Of a stretch of 21,866 bases of DNA, positions 1 through 6,204 are shown in pieces. Position 1 is the stretch's first letter. Each line of letters starts with the position of its first letter. This DNA is from an uncultured Lachnospiraceae bacterium (lineage in GTDB: Bacteria; Bacillota; Clostridia; Lachnospirales; Lachnospiraceae), in contig CAKRNX010000022.1 in the NCBI GenBank assembly GCA_934371475.1, forward strand, positions 1 to 21,866, given 5' to 3'. The position numbers were made by a program, and so were the translations under genes. The notes under the pieces are model-generated. The model made no database searches, was not told the DNA's origin, and worked only from the letters and a program-made list of their open reading frames with translations.

Positions 1-377
1 TACATCACCATCTGGAACGGGACAATCATAGAAAACAGGCACAGATAATAGAACATTTTTGTAAATCTGTTCTTGACCCGCATAATATACCAGGCGGTCA
101 TAGAACAGCACAGGATAATCACTGCCACGGAACATACAGTAATAAACAGTGAGGTAAAAAATGCGTCCACAAATCCCGTTTTCTGCAGTCCATTGATGTA
201 GTTTTCCCATCCTACAAACATTTTTCCGGTGGGAATTTCAAACGGTTTTCTGGTAATATACGCTTTCTTTTTAAAGGAATTGATAATAATCAGCACGATC
301 GGATAGACATACAGCAGGCAGATCACACTGAAAATAACGGTGAGAAGCCCACCATGTTTTGCTTTTCTCGCATTCAT
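1..377 (-). CDS. Sugar ABC transporter permease, MalG type (partial, C-terminus outside window)
   Basis: This is the N-terminal 125 codons of the second inner-membrane permease of a CUT1 carbohydrate importer; the gene runs off the left edge. The protein starts MNARKAKHGG and has a first membrane helix at about residues 11-33, rich in Ile, Leu and Val. A periplasmic-side segment contains WENYINGL, and a second helix follows at about residues 77-95. This is the usual MalG/LacG N-terminal layout (family knowledge). Its ATG overlaps the stop of the upstream permease (TAATG), so the two are translationally coupled. The conserved EAA loop that contacts the ATPase would lie beyond the edge, so the class rests on the N-terminal pattern and gene order. 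The sugar cannot be told from sequence. Confidence 0.88.
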   Translation of the reverse strand, partial: MNARKAKHGGLLTVIFSVICLLYVYPIVLIIINSFKKKAYITRKPFEIPTGKMFVGWENYINGLQKTGFVDAFFTSLFITVCSVAVIILCCSMTAWYIMRVKNRFTKMFYYLCLFSMIVPFQMVM

Positions 378-1222
378 TACTGCTGTACCTCCTTTCTCGT
401 CGTCAGTCTATTCTGGATCAGGGCAATCAGCGCCACCAGAATAAAGAAAATCACAGCCTTCGCCTGGCCAACACCCTCCCAACCGTTTCTGGTATAGAAG
501 GTATTGAAAATATTCAGCGCCAGCATTTCTGACATCTTGGAAGGCTCTCCGGCTGTTAAGGCCAGGTTCTGGTCAAACAGTTTAAACGAGTTTGTCAGTG
601 TCAGAAATGTACAGATCGTGATAGACGGCATGACCATGGGAATCGTTACATTTTTCAGGATCTGCCACGGTGTGGCTCCATCAATCTTGGCCGCCTCAAT
701 CAGCTCTCCCGGTACATTCTGCAAGCCAGCGATATAGATAATCATCATATATCCGATCTGCTGCCAGCACATCAGGATCACCAGTCCCCAGAAACCGTAA
801 GCACCTGAATACGTCAGCGTCCGGTTAACTGCCAGCAGAATACCATTAAGCAGCAGCTGCCAGATATATCCCAGAATAATTCCGCCGATCAGATTCGGCA
901 TAAAAAATACGGTACGGAACAGATTGGTTCCTCTGATCTTTTTGGTCAGGAGCAGCGCTACGGCAAAGCCAAGCACATTAATCAACACTACCGTCACAAT
1001 CGTAAACAGCGCCGTATACCCCAGGGAATGTACAAAAGATCCGTCTGACCATATTTTTTTGTAATTGTCAAACCATACCCACTTGGCATCAACCACTGTT
1101 GTAAATTTGCAGAACGACAGATAGATACCCAGGATAAACGGGACGATAAATCCGATAGTGAAGGCAATCAGGGTAGGCGCCACAAAAATGGGCGAATACT
1201 TTCTCATAGTCTTCCTGTTCAT
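377..1222 (-). CDS. Sugar ABC transporter permease, MalF/UgpA type
   Basis: This 281-residue membrane protein is the first permease of a CUT1 sugar importer. It pairs with the downstream MalG-like permease to form the channel through which the binding protein delivers sugar. About six hydrophobic helices are visible. The cytoplasmic EAA loop is intact at about residues 176-200 (EAAKIDGATPWQ, then a Pro-containing IPMVMP), the contact site for the ATPase. I start at 1222 because GAGG lies just upstream of that ATG. The longer frame to 1261 would begin inside a terminator hairpin. The gene lies downstream of the binding-protein gene and overlaps the next permease. No ATPase gene is present here; such systems commonly share an MsmK-type ATPase encoded elsewhere (family knowledge). 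Confidence 0.93.
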   Translation of the reverse strand: MNRKTMRKYSPIFVAPTLIAFTIGFIVPFILGIYLSFCKFTTVVDAKWVWFDNYKKIWSDGSFVHSLGYTALFTIVTVVLINVLGFAVALLLTKKIRGTNLFRTVFFMPNLIGGIILGYIWQLLLNGILLAVNRTLTYSGAYGFWGLVILMCWQQIGYMMIIYIAGLQNVPGELIEAAKIDGATPWQILKNVTIPMVMPSITICTFLTLTNSFKLFDQNLALTAGEPSKMSEMLALNIFNTFYTRNGWEGVGQAKAVIFFILVALIALIQNRLTTRKEVQQ

Positions 1223-1240
1223 AATTTTCCTCTTCTCTCT

Positions 1241-1270
1241 TAAAAAGGATGAGCGAAGCATCGCTCACCC
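1241..1270 (-). terminator. Intra-operon terminator between binding protein and permeases
   Basis: On the minus strand a 10-bp stem (GGGTGAGCGA with TCGCTCATCC, one G-U pair) closes a 4-base loop and is followed by five T at 1242-1246. It sits 135 bases after the binding-protein stop and just before the permease ribosome-binding site. Inference: a partial terminator that keeps binding protein in excess over permease. Confidence 0.75.
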
Positions 1271-1404
1271 TTTCTTATTCTGCGGAAGTACTCCGCAATT
1301 TACTATGTTCTGTCACACTCGGTCACAGTTAAGATACTCACGATCTATATTCTCGATCGTACTTGAAAAAATTTTTGAAAACCTCTCATCCCAGCCTGCG
1401 GAAA

Positions 1405-2712
1405 TTAGTGAGATGCAGCGTACTCTTCTGCCCAGCCATCTACGAATGCGGTCACAACGCCGTCCCATTCACCTGTGCCCTGTGCATACTCAAGCAGTGC
1501 GGAGCCAACGCCGTTTTTCCATTCCTCTGAAGGCATGGTCGGGAAGCACCATGAAACCGGTGTATGACCTGCTGCGATATCTTCGTTTGCAGCTTTTACC
1601 AGAGGATTGTCCGGCAGATACTCATCGCCAATTGTCTTGAATGTGGTAACAAATCCCATCTCCTGTGTCAGAGCGTTGATGCCTTCGTCGCTGGTGATTA
1701 CCCAATTCAGGAAATCGATGGTAGCCTGAATATCCTCTTCCGGAGCGTTCTTATTGATGCACCAGTAGTTCTCAGTTCCTGTACACAGACCCTGGTTCTC
1801 TTCTCCTTCAACGCCAATGTAAATCGGAAGCATTCCCATATCTTCGTCTGCCACCTCGTTGCCGGTGATATCATTGTAAGCCCAAGTACCATTCTGATAA
1901 AATACAGCCTCGCCCAGTGCGAACTCAGCGGTGGAGTCTTCCATCGTCTTGCTGGAGAGCAGTCCCGGATCACAGGTAGAATCTGTGATGTACAGGTCAT
2001 AAATCTGCTTGTAGTTGTCCAGATATGTTCCTTTGATTGCGTCGGTGCTGCCAATATTGTCTGCTTTGTACTCATAGTAGATCGGCAGGTTTGCCAGATG
2101 GGTCTTAAATCTCCAGTCAGAGGAAGAGTCCATACCTGCGGAAGCGAATGCTCCCTCAACTCCCAGCTCATCTTTTCTTGCCTGGATATCATCTGCAACT
2201 GCTTTTAAGGTAGCAAAGTTGTTGATCTCAGATGCGTCTGAAATCACTGCTCCGTCCAGTGCACAATAATCAGCCAGCAAAGCTTTGTTATAAATAATAC
2301 CGTAGGTCTCTACTGCAAATGCAACACCCTGTACTTCGCCGCTGTCGCTCTTGAGTGCGAAATCATCGCTCTTTAACTGTTTATAAATCTCTGTATCAGA
2401 CAGATCTCTGCAGTAATCCTTCCAGGTTGCCAGTCCTACCGGGCCGTTTACATGAAAGAGGGTCGGAACCTCATCTTTTGCCATCTCTGCTTTCAGAGTG
2501 GATTCATATGTGCCGGACGCTGCGGTCACAACATTTACCTCTACGCCGGTCTCATCCTGATACTTTTGAGCCAGATCTTCCCACTGCTCAGCCTGTTCCG
2601 GTTTGAACTGCAGATAATAAACGGAACCCTTGGCCTCATCTGCCATAGCGGTACCTGCCACACATACTGCTGCAACTGCTGTTAATGCGAGACATTTTGT
2701 CAGTTTTTTCAT
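1405..2712 (-). CDS. Extracellular sugar-binding protein of ABC importer (SBP family 1)
   Basis: This 435-residue secreted solute-binding protein captures a sugar outside the cell and passes it to the two permeases encoded downstream. Residues 1-25 form a signal peptide (KK start, Ala/Val core, TAMA then DE). The mature protein opens with a typical family-1 pattern, FKPEQAEQWEDLAQKYQDE, then GVEVNVV. Aromatic residues are frequent in the C-terminal half (FYQNGTWAYND, NYWCIN), as expected for sugar stacking. The ATG is preceded by AGAGGG. Oddity: there is no good lipobox; the nearest Cys is preceded by Val in AAVC, and the best cleavage site is signal-peptidase-I-like (AMA-DE). Most Gram-positive binding proteins are lipid-anchored. 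Expression probably answers to the LacI-type operator upstream. Confidence 0.93.
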   Translation of the reverse strand: MKKLTKCLALTAVAAVCVAGTAMADEAKGSVYYLQFKPEQAEQWEDLAQKYQDETGVEVNVVTAASGTYESTLKAEMAKDEVPTLFHVNGPVGLATWKDYCRDLSDTEIYKQLKSDDFALKSDSGEVQGVAFAVETYGIIYNKALLADYCALDGAVISDASEINNFATLKAVADDIQARKDELGVEGAFASAGMDSSSDWRFKTHLANLPIYYEYKADNIGSTDAIKGTYLDNYKQIYDLYITDSTCDPGLLSSKTMEDSTAEFALGEAVFYQNGTWAYNDITGNEVADEDMGMLPIYIGVEGEENQGLCTGTENYWCINKNAPEEDIQATIDFLNWVITSDEGINALTQEMGFVTTFKTIGDEYLPDNPLVKAANEDIAAGHTPVSWCFPTMPSEEWKNGVGSALLEYAQGTGEWDGVVTAFVDGWAEEYAASH

Positions 2713-2754
2713 TGTTAATCCCTCTTTCTTTCTGAATAGAATGATATGCTTTCG

Positions 2755-2784
2755 GTTTCCGGAAACGTTATCGGTAACGTTTCC
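2755..2784 (-). promoter_or_regulatory. LacI-family operator upstream of the sugar importer
   Basis: GGAAACGTTA at 2761-2770 and TAACGTTTCC at 2775-2784 form a perfect 10-bp inverted repeat around TCGG. The left arm also forms a second perfect palindrome, GTTTCCGGAAAC (2755-2766). AACGTT-rich dyads of this kind are typical LacI/GalR-family targets (family knowledge). The site is 43 bases upstream of the binding-protein ATG. I see no convincing -35/-10 pair; TATCAT just downstream may be a -10. The regulator gene is not in the window. Confidence 0.75.
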
Positions 2785-3140
2785 AATTCATGTTTTTATC
2801 CTAGCATATCTTCCATTGTGTTTCAACTGTTATTTTATATTTTTTATTTATTTCGTGTATTGTCCACATGAAACATACTATTTTTTTGTCTATTTTGTAT
2901 ATCTCTCGTCTGTATTTGCAAAACAGCTATTCGCAATCCGCTTTCTCTGCTTGCTCATGAACGCAGTTGTTTCGCGACTGTCAGCGGAAGCTTTTGATTC
3001 CCACTGACATATGCATCCCCCCTGCCCCCGCTTAGTGCCCCGCGCACTTGAAGCGGGGGAATGCTTATTCCGCGTTCAGTCAAATAACACGCTGCCGACA
3101 ACCCATGCTGCATTTTTCCTGTATACTGTCGGGATATACC
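2785..3140. other. Divergent intergenic region, no gene seen
   Basis: This stretch separates the minus-strand importer from the plus-strand cyclophilin. The part from about 2800 to 2930 is T-rich on the plus strand. Beyond it lies the hairpin repeat at 3026-3060. Open frames crossing it have no ribosome-binding site and no recognisable protein pattern, so I call no gene. Confidence 0.6.
3026..3060 (+). repeat. Hairpin repeat, copy A (upstream of cyclophilin)
   Basis: CCCCGCTT (3026-3033) pairs with AAGCGGGG (3051-3058), and inside it GTGC (3035-3038) pairs with GCAC (3044-3047) around a 5-base loop. Positions 3030-3060 match 3750-3780 at 23 of 31 bases in the same orientation. The likeness appears to continue weakly into the next 25 bases, both ending in TTCAGT and then an A-rich stretch. 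Confidence 0.6.
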
Positions 3141-3169
3141 TTGCCCTCATCCGAAAAAAAGGATATAAT
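3141..3169 (+). promoter_or_regulatory. Promoter of the cyclophilin gene
   Basis: TTGCCC at 3141-3146, a 17-base spacer, and a perfect TATAAT at 3164-3169. This is a good sigma-A-type promoter about 45-50 bases upstream of the ribosome-binding site of the plus-strand gene. Confidence 0.8.
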
Positions 3170-3221
3170 GAAGAAATCATATGCGCAGACAACACACAGC
3201 GCAAAGAAAGGAATTTTCACT

Positions 3222-3743
3222 ATGGCACAGAATCCTGTTGTAACGATTACCATGGAAAACGGCGATGTGATGAAAGCTGAGCTCTATCCTGAAATTGCTC
3301 CGATTTCTGTCAATAACTTTATCAGCCTGATTAAAAAAGGCTTCTATGACGGTTTGATCTTTCACCGTGTCATTAACGGTTTTATGATCCAGGGCGGCTG
3401 CCCGGAAGGTACCGGCATGGGAGGTCCCGGCTACTGCATCAAGGGCGAGTTCGCCAGAAACGGTGTAACTAACAGCCTGAAACATACCCCCGGTGTTCTC
3501 TCCATGGCCCGCGCGATGAGTCCCAACTCCGCCGGCTCCCAGTTCTTTATCATGCATAAAGCCGCTCCGCACCTGGACGGCCAGTATGCTGCTTTCGGTA
3601 AGATTACCGAAGGCATGGATGTGGTGAATAAAATTGCTGAAACCGACACCGACTACAATGACCGTCCCATGGAGGATCAGGTAATCCGCTCCATGACCGT
3701 TGATACCTTCGGTGTGGATTATCCGGAACCGGAGAAAATGTAG
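3222..3743 (+). CDS. Cyclophilin-type peptidyl-prolyl cis-trans isomerase
   Basis: This 173-residue cytoplasmic protein (no signal peptide) should catalyse cis-trans isomerisation of prolyl peptide bonds. The cyclophilin core is complete: FHRVINGFMIQGG (about 47-59, with catalytic Arg49 and substrate-pocket residues), a Gly-rich GTGMGGPGY loop (63-71), SMARAMSPNSAGSQFFI (94-110) and PHLDGQYAAFG (116-126). Leu118 takes the place of the Trp seen in cyclosporin-sensitive eukaryotic enzymes, as in many bacterial members. I start at 3222 (MAQNPVV) because AAGGAA lies just upstream. A longer in-frame reading to 3048 would start in the flanking repeat and encode unrelated sequence. It is monocistronic, with its own promoter and a bidirectional terminator, and is the only plus-strand gene in the window. 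Confidence 0.96.
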   Translation: MAQNPVVTITMENGDVMKAELYPEIAPISVNNFISLIKKGFYDGLIFHRVINGFMIQGGCPEGTGMGGPGYCIKGEFARNGVTNSLKHTPGVLSMARAMSPNSAGSQFFIMHKAAPHLDGQYAAFGKITEGMDVVNKIAETDTDYNDRPMEDQVIRSMTVDTFGVDYPEPEKM

Positions 3744-3749
3744 CTACTT

Positions 3750-3780
3750 GCTTATTGCTTTTCGCAATGGAAGCAGGGGA
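3750..3780 (+). repeat. Hairpin repeat, copy B (downstream of cyclophilin)
   Basis: GCTT...TTGC-5 bases-GCAA...AAGC forms the same two-step hairpin as copy A, starting 7 bases after the cyclophilin stop. It matches copy A at 23 of 31 positions, including both stems and the terminal GGGGA. There is no T-run, so it is not the terminator, which follows it. Confidence 0.6.
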
Positions 3781-3797
3781 CTTACTTGATTCAGTTA

Positions 3798-3855
3798 AAA
3801 ACAGGCAGATATTCTTACCAGAGCATCACCGCTCTTTCAAATATCTGCCTGTTTT
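3798..3855. terminator. Bidirectional terminator between cyclophilin and SEDS-like gene
   Basis: The arms 3798-3813 and 3840-3855 are perfect 16-bp inverted repeats (AAAACAGGCAGATATT and its complement). They enclose a second hairpin, AGAGC (3820-3824) with GCTCT (3831-3835). The A-run on the left and T-run on the right let it work for both convergent genes. Confidence 0.9.
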
Positions 3856-3856
3856 C

Positions 3857-3960
3857 ATTTTTCTGTGCTTTCTTCTTTGCAGCTGATTTTTCGGTTTTTC
3901 TGCACCTTCCTTTTGCAGCTGCATTACTCTAATTTTTCTGTGCTTTTCTTTCTGCAGCTG
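3857..3960. repeat. Three imperfect tandem repeats, period about 36-39 bp
   Basis: Units end at 3885, 3921 and 3960, each in the form TTTTTCTG(T/C)...TTTGCAGCTG, with the PvuII-like hexamer CAGCTG closing every unit. They follow the SEDS-like gene's stop. On the minus strand they are A-rich, and in one frame they read as Ala/Lys-rich peptide, broken once by TAG. Confidence 0.65.
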
Positions 3961-3987
3961 TTTTCTTCAGCCTTTTTCCTGTCCTTT

Positions 3988-5457
3988 TTACACTTGCTGC
4001 GCTGCATTCCCCGGTATCCGCTCATGCGGCATCACACTCTGGTAACGGCAGATACTCAGTATCACTCCCATCATCATATACGTCACAATGATCCCTGTTC
4101 CGCCATAGGAGAGAAATGGACACTCGCTGACCGTCACTACCGGCAGACATCCTGTATTTTCCATCACATAGAACAGGATACGCAGAAGGAATGCCAGGCT
4201 GATTGATACTCCCATGAGAAATCCCAGCTGATTTTGCTGCCGCATAGAGACCCGAAGCAAATGGAAAAACAGTGCCAGAATCGCAGCAATCAGAAGCGCA
4301 GCCGCAAACATTCCATAATATGCGATAAAAAAACTCAGCACATTATCTGCGCTGTTTACATCCGCCATCGGACCGCTCCCTGAGCCGATCATTTTGCTTC
4401 CTGCCAGCATCCGGCCAATCTGAACCTGCTGCCATGACTCAACTGTTCTGTTCCCCGCAAAAGCCAGAAGTCTCCTGGCCTGATATCCGTCCTGCCTCAG
4501 CAGCAGCAGCACACCGACTGCCGGAATCCCGAACATTCCTCCCCACACAACACCGTTTACAAGTTTTTTCTTTACAGAAAACCATCCCTGGTTCACCGCC
4601 ACAGTCAGAGTGACTGCCAGGCAGACCATCAGAAATGCCAGTTCCCATATATTCGGGGCATACCAGAGAATGAGTATTTCAGGAAGCATCCACAGTGAAC
4701 TCCTGATCAGATCTCCATATCCGCCTTTGCGCTTTCCATAAAGCACTGCCGCATACAGCGGCACAAACAGCACCGCCATGTTGGTAATATTGATGCTGAC
4801 ACCGGACAGCTCAATCCAACGCACTGCCCCGTTGATCCGTCTTCCGAACATCCACAAGCCTGCTGCCGAAAACACATACAGAATACACAGAATATACTTT
4901 ACATACTGCCCAATACGGCTGTAATCCAGCATACATACTGCAATCATGGCTGTCAGCCCCGCCAAGATCAGTCCGCACTGTTTTAGCACACTTCCGGATA
5001 AGAACATGTCAGCTCCCGTATTCTCCTGAAGCAGGACTCTCATCCCCAGTCCGACCACACTCAGAACTGAAATCATCAGTATGGTCTTCCACGGCATACT
5101 TGGTCTGTGAATACGGTCCAGCTCAGCCCCTGTCTCAACAGGATCTCCCATCTGTCTGACTGCTTCACGCTCCGCAGTTTCTCTGTCCATCCCTTCCATC
5201 AGATATTCCTCTGTCTGCTCCTCGATATGCTGACGCATCTCTGCTTCCAAGGATTTTCTTGCCATTTTGCAGCGTATCTGTGCGGAGACTGTTTTCACAT
5301 ACTTTTCTGACTCCGACAGTTCCCCAGCTTCATGGACGGGTGTTTCCTCTGACAGCTGTTCTCCGCCTGCAAAAGTAGCCTGTCCTGATACCGGTGTTTC
5401 TTCAGACATCAATGACTCTGACTGTCTGGCAGTTTCTATGTTCTTTTTTTCTCTCAT
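3988..5457 (-). CDS. SEDS-family (FtsW/RodA/SpoVE-like) membrane protein with N-terminal HAAS-like domain
   Basis: This 489-residue protein has two parts. Residues 1-120 are cytoplasmic: a polar linker, then a helical segment (ARKSLEAEMRQHIEEQTEEY, AEREAVRQMGDP) resembling the HAAS/permease-prefix domain that often accompanies PadR regulators. Residues 121-475 are a polytopic membrane domain with SEDS hallmarks: GRRINGAVRWI (205-216), YQARRLLAF (325-333), GSKMIGSGSG (353-362), Asp371 in ADNVLSFFIAYYG at the place of the catalytic Asp of RodA/FtsW, and PFLSYGG (447-453). SEDS proteins polymerise peptidoglycan glycan strands from lipid II. Differences from RodA: the QPSE motif reads NITN, and the Glu pair after the catalytic Asp is AY. 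It overlaps the PadR stop by 4 bases (ATGA). Whether it polymerises glycan or is specialised is unknown. Confidence 0.88.
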   Translation of the reverse strand: MREKKNIETARQSESLMSEETPVSGQATFAGGEQLSEETPVHEAGELSESEKYVKTVSAQIRCKMARKSLEAEMRQHIEEQTEEYLMEGMDRETAEREAVRQMGDPVETGAELDRIHRPSMPWKTILMISVLSVVGLGMRVLLQENTGADMFLSGSVLKQCGLILAGLTAMIAVCMLDYSRIGQYVKYILCILYVFSAAGLWMFGRRINGAVRWIELSGVSINITNMAVLFVPLYAAVLYGKRKGGYGDLIRSSLWMLPEILILWYAPNIWELAFLMVCLAVTLTVAVNQGWFSVKKKLVNGVVWGGMFGIPAVGVLLLLRQDGYQARRLLAFAGNRTVESWQQVQIGRMLAGSKMIGSGSGPMADVNSADNVLSFFIAYYGMFAAALLIAAILALFFHLLRVSMRQQNQLGFLMGVSISLAFLLRILFYVMENTGCLPVVTVSECPFLSYGGTGIIVTYMMMGVILSICRYQSVMPHERIPGNAAQQV

Positions 5458-5789
5458 AGCAGCCCCTCCGCCATAATTACATCTGACACCGCATTTGCAT
5501 ATTTCTTCCAGTCACTCATTTTCTCCTTCAGAAGCTGATGTCCCTCTGCCGTAATATGGTAATACTTTCTTGTCTTTCCTCCGGCTTCTTTCTCATAGCT
5601 GACCAGACATTCTTTCTTCTCCAGGCCATGCAGCAGCGGATACAGTGTCCCGGCCTTCAGCTCAAATACGTTCTGAGATCTGCGCCGCAGTTCCTCAATC
5701 ATCTCATAGCCATACATATCCTTCTCCGACAGAAGTCTCAGCAGCAACATGGCCGTACTTCCTGAAATCAGATTTTTATCCAGTGCCAT
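5454..5789 (-). CDS. PadR-family transcriptional regulator
   Basis: This 111-residue DNA-binding protein is a single PadR winged-helix domain. The diagnostic run is MYGYEMIEELRRRSQNVFELKAGTLYPLLHGLEKKECL at about residues 25-62, followed by the wing (YEKEAGGKTRKYYHITAEG) and a short C-terminal dimerisation helix. It belongs to the small PadR-s2 type without a large effector domain. It is the first gene of a two-gene unit with the SEDS-like gene, and the ATGA overlap couples them. PadR proteins usually repress their own operon until an envelope-active compound binds (family knowledge); autoregulation here is inferred from the AT-rich dyads at the promoter. The start has GGGGGAGAA upstream. Confidence 0.95.
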   Translation of the reverse strand: MALDKNLISGSTAMLLLRLLSEKDMYGYEMIEELRRRSQNVFELKAGTLYPLLHGLEKKECLVSYEKEAGGKTRKYYHITAEGHQLLKEKMSDWKKYANAVSDVIMAEGLL

Positions 5790-5956
5790 AAGGTTCTCCC
5801 CCTTTCATGCATTCTTGTATACCTCTGCATCTACATCTGTTTCGGTCAGCGCAAATCCATTGTCTGCCCGACAATGTGCGCCCCTCCAGAGACATCTCGC
5901 ATTTGATATCCCCCACAGATTAATATATAGTATACCGATATATCTATCATCTATAT

Positions 5957-5983
5957 ATTATAGTGAAGAAATTTATTTGTCAA
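5957..5983 (-). promoter_or_regulatory. Promoter of the padR-SEDS unit, with AT-rich dyads downstream
   Basis: Minus-strand TTGACA (5978-5983) is followed after 15 bases by TATAAT (5957-5962); TAATAT two bases further gives a 17-base spacer. Just downstream, 5925-5955 is a run of ATAT/GATATATC/GTATAC palindromes, a plausible PadR operator. The leader to the padR ATG is about 160 bases. Confidence 0.6.
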
Positions 5984-6204
5984 GTACTCTTCTATCCCCT
6001 TTTTCTGTTTCCGGTTCAAGTCTGCAAATCGTATTTAAATTGTTCCGCGCGCGAGCAGGCTGTGTATGCGGTTTCCTCTATTTCGCCGTATGGCATCACG
6101 GCACACCCGGAGGGTACGTTTTCTTCTCTGTAAGCTGCACATCCGGCCGGAGGCTTTTATTTCACACGACACATTTTTCACAGCAAGAATACCGGGAGTT
6201 CTTC
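5984..6204. other. Intergenic region after the GNAT gene, no gene seen
   Basis: This stretch has no supported gene. A decayed palindromic repeat lies at 6155-6179. Short GC-rich dyads occur (TCCGGCCGGA near 6142; GCCGT...ACGGC near 6082-6100), but none is followed by a T-run, so I cannot point to a terminator for the GNAT gene. Confidence 0.5.
6155..6179 (+). repeat. Decayed copy of palindromic repeat (TTTCACA...GACACA)
   Basis: Bases 6155-6179 match the left half and loop of the repeat at 18770-18824 at 22 of 25 positions, and both are preceded by GC. The right arm is degenerate. It lies 26 bases beyond the GNAT stop. Confidence 0.5.

Noticed and set aside
1280..1300. Dyad GCGGA-AGTAC-TCCGC after the binding-protein gene
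   Set aside because: It is a short hairpin without a T-run; the real terminator is at 1241-1270.
1158..2685. Several plus-strand frames of 77-214 codons across the importer genes
   Set aside because: They are antisense shadows of the permease and binding-protein genes, with no start signals and no protein-like patterns.
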